30,348 bases of DNA from Entrophospora sp. SA101 (GCA_958430865.1 CAUDNR010000413.1:83097-113444), one strand, 5' to 3'. Counted from the first letter of the stretch, positions 10,808 through 22,694 are shown. A program made the numbers and translations. Notes: a model not told the origin generated them from the sequence alone.

Positions 10808-11995
10808 ATGTCTTCGCCAACACAAAATTTATCAATAGAATATCCATTATATATTTCAGATTTATCAGATACAGAAATTAAAGAGGGAGCTTCTCCGGAC
10901 TTTTATTCCGCCAAAACATCTATAGCAAGTACACCTACCACTGATTATTTTCCTGATAATGAAGAATTGTACGATAATCAACCAAGTGATCTCCCAGAAA
11001 TTCCAATAACTTACAATAGAGGTCGACGAACTTCAGTTAGCGCAGAATCAATTGCTCCAAGTCAGAATAATGAGTATGTAAAAATTGTCATTCCAAAGAC
11101 TGAACAACAACGACAAAGGATTGAAACATCAATCTCTAGCAATTTTCTATTTAAAAATCTTGATGAGGAACAATGCAAAGATGTGATCGATGCCATGGCA
11201 GAAATAAGTGTAAATAAAAACGAAGAGATCATCAAACAAGGAGGGATTGGTGATTTTTTTTATGTCGTGGAAACTGGTAGCTTTGATGTTTATGTTTCAA
11301 AAAATGGAGCACCGGCAGAAAAGGTGATGGATTATGGACCAGGTGGAAGTTTTGGAGAGTTGGCTTTAATGTATAATGTGCCTCGTGCAGCTACCGTTGT
11401 AGCAACATCGGATTCAGTTCTTTGGGCACTTGATAGAGTAACTTTTCATAGAATTTTGATGGAGAATACATCTCGTAAGCGACAAATGTATGAATCATTT
11501 CTTGAAGAAGTACCACTTTTTAAATCACTGGAACCCTACGAGAGACACAAGATCGCTGACGCATTGGAATCCATGGATTATGAAGATGGCGAATTGATAA
11601 TTAAGCAGGGAGATATTGGCGAGGATTTTTATTTGATAGAATCTGGAGAAGCTACGGTAACAAAAGTTGATGAAAATGGCGTCGAACATGAATTCCTTGG
11701 GTTAAAAAAAGGAGATTATTTTGGAGGTAAACAATTTGTCATTTGCTGATTATCATTATTAATAACAATAATTAATTAATTTTTGATTTTTGATTCTTGA
11801 TTTTTTTTTTTATTAGAACTTGCATTACTTAATAATAGACCACGTGCAGCGAGTATTTCAGCAAAAGGTAGATTAAAAGTAGCCACTTTGGGTAAAAAAG
11901 CATTTGTTAGATTGTTAGGGCCGGTTGTTGATATATTAAAAAGAAATAGTGACAATTACGAAACTGTCACTCGTAACGTTACTATTCAGCAATAA
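10808..11995 (+). CDS. cAMP-dependent protein kinase regulatory subunit
   Basis: Binds and inhibits the PKA catalytic subunit and releases it when cAMP binds. Exons 10808-11726 and 11817-11995 join in phase for 365 residues. The inhibitor segment is RGRRTSV, with Ser76 at the P-site, so it is a phosphorylatable (type II-like) substrate-inhibitor site. Two cyclic-nucleotide-binding domains follow; their phosphate-binding cassettes are [16 protein letters not shown] (182-197, Glu184 and Arg193) and, across the intron, [16 protein letters not shown] (305-320, Glu307 and Arg316). Both keep the Glu and Arg that contact cAMP, so both sites should bind. The first 70 residues are acidic and Ser/Thr-rich and show no RIIa-type dimerisation/docking helix pair, which is unusual. 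The start is fixed by a stop at 10799 in the same frame. Confidence 0.94.
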
Positions 11996-12400
11996 ATTAA
12001 TTATAATAGATCGTTAGACAAGAAAGGGAGAGGGGGGAGAAAATAAATTTTATTTAATTTTTGTAGTAAATCAAAAAAAAAAAAATATAATATAATATTT
12101 ATATACAATAATTATTAATTTTACATACATGCTTTTTTTTCATTTATAGATGTTCATCTCTCTCTTTTTTTTAAAAAAAAAAATTTCAATTGTTTCACTT
12201 CATTATCATCCATCATTATTCATTATTATTCTTATGTACATTCCTTTTATTTTTTATTTTAAAAGAACATTTAATTGTTAATTAATTATATTATGTAAAA
12301 TATATACGTGTATATATTATATATAAATTATATTTTATATATGTATTTTATACGATTAACAAGTGGAAAAACATATAATGATTGACCAATTATTTTGTTA
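11996..12400. other. 3' flank of PKA-R, no gene seen
   Basis: AT-rich sequence with poly-A and poly-T runs and alternating TATATA stretches (about 12297-12350). Presumably contains the PKA-R 3' UTR; no discrete poly-A signal can be singled out in such AT-rich DNA. Confidence 0.45.
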
Positions 12401-12469
12401 AATATCTCTGACCAGGAGAGACACTCATTGGATCTTTTCTATATTGAGAGTGCGTTGAAGAAGTGTTGT

Positions 12470-13255
12470 TCAATATACATGTTGACTGGTGTTGATGGTT
12501 TGTGTCAGTGTATAGGTTCTTATGGGATGAGATGTTAAGAGCATTCTTGATGCATCAGCAATAGAAATGGCAGGCTGAATGAGGATCCCAAGGCTTTATA
12601 TATAGCCGCCACATTTGAATGAAATACATGATGGTTGATACACTAAATACCAAGTGATTTGACATTAGTGATCTTGCCATCGACAATTCTGCGGGATTTC
12701 CGAGCCTAGCCTGTTGGAAACACCATACTCAAGCTTGAAGGATTGGTACTCATTAGTCATTCCAGTACTGCGATATCTTCTATGCCGCTCCTCTCATCTT
12801 ACCATCACCTCTACGAGCATGTCCTCTTACACGAGAATTGACATCTGTACCAATTAACATAACTGGCATTGTTTTCCATCATACCTTTTCCAACAATTTG
12901 CTCTATCCAACGTTGACGATCATGACGATGCCTAATATCGAGAGACTAACACCCATAGGCTTCATACACCCGGCAGTCCCATTTTTAAGTGGCTTAGGTC
13001 TATAATAATTGCCAAAATTATACTATCAAGGTCCCTGCTAGAATCGATGATATATGCTAGTTAACCCTTTCAAAATCAATTCTTGAAGAGGGATCCTAAC
13101 GCGTATTATTCATCCTGCCTGACTATACTGAGCTCATCAAATAATTTTTCGGATTCAAAAGCCCGCTCTAAGTTACGACCATTAGCAATTATTTCTTCTT
13201 TATAATATTCAGGTCTATTAATGCGTTTATAGGACTTATTGTTATTTTGGGACAT
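12470..13255 (-). pseudogene. Degenerate unrecognised gene or element
   Basis: This block is clearly less AT-rich than its surroundings. On the minus strand a frame opens at 13255 with MSQNNNKSYKRINRPEYYKE, continues through NGRNLERAFESEKLFDELS, and stops near 13105. Further coding-like pieces in other frames include RHDRQRWIEQIVGKGMM, GTDVNSRVRGHARRGDGKMR and TGMTNEYQSFKLEYG. Several frame changes and stops separate them. The family is not recognised; base composition and decay suggest a mobile-element or horizontally acquired gene, but no transposase motif is visible. Confidence 0.4.
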
Positions 13256-13831
13256 AATTAACAATTTATAGCGATTTATAGTGTATATAAGCTTATATAT
13301 CGAGTATATTAGCCTTTATCAAATATTTATACATAGATAATCTCATTCATTTTTTTGTGTTATTTTGTACAAGTTTGACATATTTTGTAAAGTTTAAGCG
13401 AAGAGAAGTACGTTCTAAATTGGAACGCGGAAAAATTATGTGATCGAATAATAGCATACATGTTTGCAAAAAGCAACAACTGATTCAATTTTGAAATATA
13501 TACTCGTTGTTACATGTTGCAAATACAATAAAAAAAGATTCCAATTATCAATTCTGATGTATAATGGGGACCCACCATAATACTAGAGATAAGGATTTTG
13601 AGCTTTTCGAGACGTCTGGAAACCAGATTTCCTAGTTTTCGTTAATAGTTTTTAACTCATTGGCTAAAACCATATTTGCTTGTTTAAAATCCACCTTGTA
13701 TAGAGTAAATTCGTTTGAATTATGTTGATTTTGATTAGTCAACTCACGGATTCTGTTTTCGACTGACTCATTTTTATTGACAAATAGTGATATTATGTAG
13801 ATTATTATAAAATATATTTTTTTATTTAAAA
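13256..13831. other. Intergenic DNA, no gene seen
   Basis: AT-rich sequence between the degenerate block and the BTB fragment. A 69-codon minus-strand frame at 13632-13841 has no recognisable domain and overlaps the start of the BTB fragment; it is not called as a gene. Confidence 0.4.
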
Positions 13832-14060
13832 ATGAATTCAATATTTGAAAAATACTTTAATGAAAATGAAAGGTTGTTAAATAATGAGGATTTTTACGAT
13901 GTAAAAAACATATATTGATGTAGACCAAACATTAGAGAATACGTCTATAATATCAGCTCATTGTCCATTCTTTAACAATGAATTAAGTAATGAAACAAAA
14001 GAAAATGGATATTATATTGAGAAGGCTAATATTAGTGAAAAACTTTTCTCAAGTAAATTT
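13832..14060 (+). pseudogene. BTB/POZ domain fragment
   Basis: The frame opens with MNSIFEKYFNENERLLNNED and then FYDVK. One base later the frame shifts and homology continues as IYIDVDQTLENTSIISAHCP, then FFNNELSN and ENGYYIEKANISEKLF. This order (L-x-N-x-x-F-Y-D-V, a strand, a helix with AHxxxF, F-x-x-x-L-S-N, then a short strand) is the first half of the BTB fold in the large Rhizophagus BTB/TLDc or BTB/Kelch family. The frameshift in the AAAAAA run near 13900 and the missing second half make it a pseudogene. The assignment rests on motif order, not a search. Confidence 0.7.
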
Positions 14061-14187
14061 ATTATTCATCTATTTATTCATTTTATTTATTTATTATATA
14101 TAGAGTTTATAGATGATAAAAATGTTAAAACAATATTAAATAATGATAAGAGGCATGGTGGATAGGTCACTTCAATCAGGTTAAACT

Positions 14188-14230
14188 AGTGATGTTAGCC
14201 AGCTAAGGTTTTCTACTGGCTAATATCACT
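14188..14230. mobile_element. 43-bp hairpin insertion with 10-bp target duplication
   Basis: The insert begins AGTGATGTTAGCCAG and ends CTGGCTAATATCACT, a 15-bp terminal inverted repeat with one mismatch around a 13-base loop. It is flanked by direct repeats AGGTTAAACT at 14178-14187 and 14231-14240. The duplicated flank of kinase copy 1 (about 710-720, TGGTTAAATT) has a single, uninterrupted version, so this is a filled site against an empty site. Target duplications of 8-11 bp are typical of hAT and Mutator-like elements; the family is not determined. Confidence 0.8.
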
Positions 14231-14345
14231 AGGTTAAACTACAAGGAAGTTTGCTTTAATTTAAAATAGATATCATGTAATGTTTTAATTATGCAGTTCC
14301 TTATTATTATTATTCCAATAATCTGAATAAAATTTATTCATAAAT

Positions 14346-14590
14346 TTAAATATCTAAATTTATTTGATTAGAATCTATAAAAAATAATATTAATGTTAAT
14401 ATTGAGTGATGTTGAATTTTAAATTAATAATCAAACAATTACCATTATTATTGCTATTTAAATTCATTTGATTAAAATCTATAAATAAAAATAATATATA
14501 TTAATATTGATATTAAATTTTTAAAATTAATAATCAAATAATTGAAATAATTACCATTATTAATGCGATCTAAATCAATTTGACTAGATC
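14346..14590 (-). repeat. Tandem array of 36-nt mini-exons with their introns
   Basis: Three minus-strand exons, 14590-14555 (36 nt), 14478-14443 (36 nt) and 14374-14346 (to the stop), are separated by introns of 76 and 68 nt and preceded by a 98-nt intron. Each full exon is phase 1 at both ends, so units can be added or lost without frame change. They encode SSQIDLDRINN, FNQMNLNSNNN and SNQINLDI. Donors are all GGTAATT and acceptors are (C)TATAG. The repeating period is about 104-112 bp. The same Q-I-x-L pattern occurs in the last exons of copy 1 (SKQIELT) and copy 3 (SKQIELT twice). Confidence 0.75.
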
Positions 14591-15049
14591 CTATAAATAT
14601 GATAGTTTATAATATAATAAAAATAATGTTAATGTTAGTATTAATATTAAATTTTAAAATTAATAATCAAATAATTGATGATAATTACCATTATTATTAC
14701 TAATAATTGTAACTCTATTGGAGTTTACAGGTTGAGGAAGATTTGTAAAATTCAATAATCTACTTGTATAAACAGCATTTGGATGAACAGTTGCCATAAT
14801 TGTTGAAGGATTAAAGGGTTTTTTATCTGCTTCCTCAAAATTTTTTTTTATTTTTTCTAATTCATCAAGCTGTTCTTCAGAATAACTAGAAATATTAGAT
14901 TCAATTGCATCTTTCCAAAAAGTAATAATTTTTAAAATTTCATCTGCTGTTGGTCTTTTTTCAGGATCAGCATCTGTGCATTTGTATGCTAACTTAATAT
15001 AACATTCTGGAGTATTATCTGAAAAACTAGGCCTTAAGCCACCACAGAC
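14346..15049 (-). pseudogene. Protein kinase 3'-end fragment (copy 2)
   Basis: On the minus strand it starts at about 15049 at the same base of the C-lobe where copy 1 starts (CGGLRPSFS), runs through DADPEKRPTADEIL, SSYSEEQLDELEKIKKNFEE and YTSRLLNFTNLPQPVNS, and reaches a GTAATT donor at 14688. Unlike copies 1 and 3, the linker is uninterrupted by a stop or frameshift. Three further tiny exons follow (14590-14555, 14478-14443, 14374-14346), all joining in phase and ending in a stop. All catalytic parts of the kinase are missing, so the 3' structure survives without a kinase. A short perfect palindrome abuts the 5' break. Confidence 0.78.
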
Positions 15050-15073
15050 GCATGAAATTTTGAAATTTCATGC
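15050..15073. repeat. Perfect palindrome at the copy 2 breakpoint
   Basis: GCATGAAATTT and AAATTTCATGC form 11-bp perfect arms around a 2-base spacer. It begins exactly where kinase homology of copy 2 ends (15048-15049), consistent with a breakpoint at a cruciform-forming sequence or with the end of an inserted element. Confidence 0.7.
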
Positions 15074-15186
15074 AATTTCCCATCCCTAGATAGCATATAA
15101 TCATTAAAAAAAATTTTTTTTGATAAGAGGTGTTTGTTCACCATAATACACTTCCTTATAATAATAAAAAAACTAATGTGAAAATT

Positions 15187-16205
15187 TCAATAATCAGATA
15201 AATGAAATTTATTCATAAAATCATCTGGTATAGTTAATTCAATTTGTTTGGAATCTAGCATAGTTAATTCGATTTGTTTAGATTCTATAGTATTAATTTA
15301 TAATTTAATTTAAAATATCATTAATAAATAATTAAGATTAAATATTTAAACAATAAATTAGATAATTACCATTATTATTACTAATAATTGTAACTTTATT
15401 GGAGTTTACAGGCTGAGGAAGATTTGTAAAATTCAATAGTCTACTTGTATAAACCGCATTTGGATGAACAGTTGCTGCAATTGTTGAAGGATTAAAGGAT
15501 TTTTTATCTGCTTCCTCAAATATTTTTTTTATTTCTTCTAATTCATCCAAGCTGTTCTTCAGAATAACTAGAAATATTAGATTCAATTGCATCATTCCAA
15601 AAAGTAATAATTTTTAAAATTTCATCAGCTGTTGGTCTTTTTTCAGGATCAGCATCCATGCATTTGTATGCTAACTTAATATAACATTCTGGAGTATTAT
15701 CTGAAAAACTAGGCCTTAAGCCACCACAGATCTTGAAAGCAAGATCTATATCATGTGGTTGATCTTTGAATGGCTGTTGATGTGTTGATGTTTCTGACAT
15801 TAAAATCCCAAAGCTATAGATGTCAGATTTTTGTGTATAAGGTTTCTTATTTAATACCTCTGGTGCAATATATGGCAGTACTCCAACTATATCATTTTTA
15901 CTTGATGTTTCTTGATCAGCTGGGCCTGATAACCCTAAATCTGCAATCATTGTCTCAGATAAATATTCAAAATATAAAATATTACCACTGTGAAAATCAC
16001 TATGTATAAGTTTTTCTTGATGAAGTGTGTTTAAACCTGAGATAATATTATAAAGTTTTTTAATTTTATCATTCCATCCTGTATAATTTGATTTTAAATA
16101 TTTTTTAAAATCTCCTGATGCCGCATATCTCATTATAAGAACATATTCTTTTGTATTTGGATCTTGTGAAATACCATAAATATTAGCAATACCCTTGTGA
16201 TAAGG
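15187..16205 (-). pseudogene. Protein kinase, N-lobe lost and frameshifted (copy 3)
   Basis: The longest copy. From 16205 it reads KGIANIYGISQDPNTKEYVL, hinge MRYAASGDFKKYL, catalytic loop HSDFHSGNIL (the D and N are kept), IADLGLSGPAD (DLG in place of DFG), IAPEVL, SDIYSFGILM and DADPEKRPTADEIL. The glycine loop and ATP-binding lysine are absent because homology ends where a repeat element begins (16206). An extra C near 15547-15548 relative to copies 1 and 2 turns EEQLDELE into EEQLG and a stop. The next frame then continues KKIFEEADKK, YTSRLLNFTNLPQPVNS, to a GTAATT donor at 15369. The last exon, 15284-15187, encodes ESKQIELTMLDSKQIELTIP, a doubled SKQIELT, then a short tail and stop. It is a pseudogene on two counts unless the extra C is a sequencing error and the 5' part lies elsewhere. 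Confidence 0.82.
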
Positions 16206-16211
16206 GGGTCT

Positions 16212-16495
16212 GGTACGTTTCCCCGATAACCGTTTCCCCGACAGGACGTTTCCCCAACAGGACGTTTCTCTGACAAGATTTTGTTAACTATATTTAATAT
16301 TAATTGGCTAATAAATGGCCTAACCGACTTAAACAGCTTAGTCGCCTAATGAATGGGTTAATAGACTTAAATGGTTTGATAAACTTAGCCAGCTATGGCA
16401 TGACAAGGAAACAAATAAATATTGTAATACAAAATGTATTTGTTGGGGAAATGTCTAGTTGGGGAAACGTCCTGTCGAGGAAACGTCTAGGTACC
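16212..16495. mobile_element. MITE with tandem-repeat inverted ends
   Basis: The left end (GGTAC, then repeated units of CGTTTCCCCGACAGGA, 16212-16280) is mirrored on the right by units of GGGGAAACGTCCTGTCG ending GGTACC (about 16439-16495). Each arm holds three or four degenerate copies of a 16-bp unit GACGTTTCCCCRACAG. The interior is AT-rich and carries no transposase. No target duplication is obvious. It lies immediately 5' of kinase copy 3, where kinase homology stops. Confidence 0.75.
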
Positions 16496-16586
16496 GTGGT
16501 GTATTGATCAGAAAGAATTGTTATCACATATAATAATAACAACTAATTTGATTGTCACGTAACAATTCTTTCTGGTTGTACACCAC
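16496..16586. repeat. Inverted repeat abutting the MITE
   Basis: The left arm GTGGTGTATTGATCAGAAAG... (16496-16523) is matched by a right arm whose reverse complement is GTGGTGTACAACCAGAAAG... (16560-16586), about 28 bp with a few mismatches and a 36-bp loop. It starts at the base after the 16212-16495 element ends, so the two may be nested or parts of one composite element. Confidence 0.7.
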
Positions 16587-16589
16587 CAG

Positions 16590-17528
16590 ATCTAAAAAAA
16601 GTGATTAATAATTAGTAGTATAATTGTTATTACAAGAATATATAAACTAGAATTTTTGATGTTGGATTTTCTACCTATTTTCTAAAAATAATAAATTAAT
16701 AATAAAATAAAATATGGTCACATTAATATTATTCTTTTCATTTTTTAGAAGGGGAGCATAAAAGTTTCTATCTAATCTTAATACTTACATTACTTTCAAA
16801 TCAATTGCAATTCTGTTCAGAGATATGGAAAAATTCAAACAGAACATGGACTGGTGTTAACTCAAAGCTGTCAAATCACAAAGGTGATGTACCACTTACA
16901 AATTTTCGTGTTGCTGTATGTACATTACTAATCCATAATCTTTCAAAAATTTACCATTTTATCATGTTTAATAACATTTAAAGATGGAAACTGCAATTAG
17001 CTGTAATTACATTTCCATATGCCACAACTGCAACCGCAATTCAATTTTTATGTGCTGCAACTAACTAGTCTCAATTAATTGAGGAGCCATCCTTAGTATT
17101 AGTAGGAGTCTATGCAGGTTCCGTATTCCGTACATCTGCGCCTCTATAATAAATCATGCTCGTACAGACTGGCCCCCGCCAATCAACTTTCCAGAATTAA
17201 GTATGGAATTGAAAGTTGTACGGAATCTCTACTGACTGCTTTAGTGTTAGTAGACCATTTGAAACTTATTTATTAATTAAATTTATTCAAGAGTTTATCC
17301 ATTTTATTAATTGGTTTATTCAGTAAATGCTCAGTCATTTATCCGAGGTTATCCATTTTATTAATTACTTTATTCAGTGAAACCTCCATTTTTAATGAAA
17401 AACGGAACTATAGATTCCATGAATATGATGATACTAATACATTTATGGAAAAAATACGGAATGTATATTTATTAATATAATAATAAACGGAAAAAACACA
17501 GAGACTAATCACGGAGTAAATTTTTTAC
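16590..17528. other. Repeat-rich intergenic DNA, no gene seen
   Basis: Contains a short plus-strand coding-like piece (about 16826-16915, WKNSNRTWTGVNSKLSNHKG) that I do not recognise. A tandem duplication of about 55 bp lies at 17294-17376 (units containing TTATCCATTTTATTAATT and TTTATTCAGT). At 17375 the string CAGTGAAACCTCC resembles a pogo/Tigger-type terminal repeat and may be an end of the element carrying the transposase remnant that follows; the other end was not found. Confidence 0.4.
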
Positions 17529-17539
17529 AGGGCCTGAAA

Positions 17540-18050
17540 GTGGAGCAGTCGACAGTCCATGTGTTGGTTACATTTTCCAGAAAAGAACAGTTTGTCATAA
17601 TTGAAAATATCATTCAGTTGGCATTCTTTAAGAATATTTTGCAAGTCTCTTCTCATTTCTGAATAGGTGCGCTTTGTGCATCACCATGTTTAAAATATTC
17701 GCAAATTAAATATCTTTGTTTGAAATTACTTAACCGACCAGAAGAGCCACTAAAAATCTTGATTATTTAATAAATCTGTGAATTTCGTTTAATAATAGAA
17801 TCCGTAATTGTTAAATTTGCGTTCGAGAGTCTTTTCAATCCACAAAATTAATGCTTCTTCAATATTAACATACAAAGTAACAGATGGTCTTTTTAATTTT
17901 GCTTATTAGACTCCTTTGATATATCAATAACTTGGCTTGTGTTGATTCCCCAATTAAGCGAGCAGGTTGGCTTTTATTTTAAAATATTTTCTCCGCCAAA
18001 ATATAAATTTTCTCTTCGCGATGTTTTAATTTTACTAGCAGCAAAAAAAC
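17540..18050 (-). pseudogene. pogo/Tigger-type transposase remnant (CENP-B fold)
   Basis: Minus-strand pieces in order from 18050 downward: ARLIGESTQ (part of the first helix-turn-helix), then KRPSVTLYVNIEEALILWIE (entry to the CENP-B/Tc5 HTH domain), a shifted TDSIIKRKF, SGSSGRLSNFKQRY (corresponds to the family motif with NGWLERFKKRH), and EMRRDLQNILKE with LNDIFNYDKTVLFWKM. The last corresponds to the start of the DDE domain, where the family has IFNxDETGLFWKMxP; the catalytic D is kept and the E is replaced by K. Several frameshifts and the absence of the rest of the DDE domain show that it is inactive. Confidence 0.72.
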
Positions 18051-18914
18051 CGGTCACGTAGTGACAATAGACTAAATCAGCTGGATGCTAAGAATTAAGG
18101 AAAAGCGTGCGCGAAAAATAAAAAGACAAGAAGCCAATGGCTTCCCATTCATAGTTAGTTAATTCATACTTGGAGACGAACGATTAAACGCAACAACAAA
18201 TCGTATCGCCCATGTTACATTACATTGCTTCACTGTATTATGGATTTATCACTCAAACTATAAGAATAATTTTGAATCAACAATAATAATAATAGATACA
18301 AAATTACCCGTGTAAAACAATGAAATTGAGAATAGATGCAATGGATACACAATAATAACCAACAAGTGAAACTGTTATACATTTAGCACTCAAATATTTT
18401 TTTTTTCGCAATAATACAAGAGCTTACTTCCATTTAAAAGTGGATCACAGATTATGAATCTTCCTTTTTCATCTCCAATATATCAAAATCCAACATTTAA
18501 TGTGATCTTAGGATATTTGCCCAAGAAAAGTAAAAACTTGAACTGACTCCGATCTTTATAATGGAAAGGTTAAGGTAAATTTTTTGGCTTTCTTTGTTTT
18601 TCAAAGAGTCTATCTTATGTTCAAGTTCTTTGTCCTTGAAAAGTAATCATGAAATGCACATCCCACCTGATGAAGATAAATAAAATCCCAGGAAAAAAAT
18701 AAAAAATTACAAATTCCGATTCCTTAAAAATTCTGGGAAAAAATTATTTTGATTTTTTCGATTTTAATAATTAATAAATAATAACAAAAATATTTATTTT
18801 ATATATTAATCTATTTTCTTCTGATGATGATAATAATAGTAATAAATAAAATAATAATTAAATGGCAAATCTATAAAACAATAAATAATGTTCAATATAT
18901 TGAGATACAACAAA
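18051..18914. other. Intergenic DNA, no gene seen
   Basis: AT-rich sequence between the transposase remnant and the 3' end of the copine gene. No coding content or terminal repeats recognised. Confidence 0.45.
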
Positions 18915-21728
<2,814 letters not shown>

Positions 21729-22463
21729 ATTTAATTTACAAAAAATAAAATAAAAATATATATTCAAAATCGGGGTTTTTTTGTTTGAGAATTTTTTATT
21801 TAAATCTATATTAATATTTATATGTTGCAGTACATAATTAATATACACTAAAAAAACTTGATGTAATGTGACTATCTTATTTATATATACCAAAAATGGA
21901 AGCAAGGGTTTTGGTGTACCTCGAGATGGCGTGGTAAGAGTCGTCCAAATCTTTAAGGTAGGGTGTATTTAAATCTCTTAATACAACTTTTTTTTTCGCT
22001 GCAAGTCAACTTTCTGCAATAAAAATTTTTTACGGCCATGTGTTTTGGTGATAGCCGATTCGTTCATAAAACATTTGTGTATCATGCCAATTTTGGGATA
22101 GCAACATACACACGTTAAACTTGATAAATCGGACGCAGCAATTAATTGTTTAAAGACTTGATAATATAAATAAATGACCGACTTGTCGAGTTTACATTCT
22201 ATGTTTGTTTTTTCAGGTGTTTTTTTTTGGAATAAAAAGTTGTAGAAATTTCAGTTGATGTAATTGAATAACAAGATGCTTTTTTGGGTGATCGATAAAG
22301 TAAAGGGAAAACACATACTTTTGTAATGTAACTATTCCATGAGAAAAAGAGGTATTATTCCCGTTTTTGAATGAAGTTATCCAGATTGTGAATCAAGGTT
22401 GGGTGACGAAAAGACAAAATAAAAGTCAAGAGTCAAAATCGATTGAATTTTTTCTTTGTTCAG
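21729..22463. other. Upstream region of the copine gene, no gene seen
   Basis: Presumably holds the copine promoter next to 21728. The open minus frame upstream of the copine ATG (to 21905) is ignored because the family N-terminus aligns with the ATG at 21728. The 21900-22460 part has mixed composition and no recognised coding content. Confidence 0.4.
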
Positions 22464-22694
22464 TTAGAACAGTGCTTTCATAAAAGTTGACAAAAGAGCT
22501 TGGACATTTTGTTTTTTGTTTATTTCATTGTTTTGTTGGTTGTTAATTTCATCCAAATAAAAACGAGAAATAGAATAATGATATCCAGGACATTCACTAG
22601 CTAAATGAGCCTTGAGTTTAAAAGGTGTTCCACGATTCCAGGTTTTTGAACAATATTTGTAAGATGCTGGGAAATGTCCTTTTACTTTTTCCAT
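22464..22694 (-). pseudogene. BED zinc-finger fragment of a hAT-type transposon
   Basis: The 76-residue frame contains SYKYCSKTWNRGTPFKLKAH and then LASECPGYH. This matches the BED-finger layout in Rhizophagus hAT-like genes (C-x-x-C-x-x-x-W, a basic stretch, H-x4-C). Here the first Cys of the pair is a Tyr (YKYC), so zinc binding should be lost. The following hAT dimerisation and RNase-H-like parts are not found. It is a remnant. Confidence 0.65.

Noticed and set aside
13632..13841. 69-codon minus-strand frame beginning with a hydrophobic stretch
   Set aside because: No recognised family; it overlaps the start of the BTB fragment on the other strand and has poly-T-derived hydrophobics.
14290..14700. 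Regularly spaced repeats considered as a CRISPR-like or satellite array
   Set aside because: The units are explained as 36-nt exons plus introns of a kinase tail, and the genome is eukaryotic.
15770..16009. Plus-strand frame opposite kinase copy 3
   Set aside because: Antisense shadow of the kinase C-lobe.
16304..16507. 67-codon plus-strand frame
   Set aside because: It lies within the MITE at 16212-16495 and reads through its terminal repeats.
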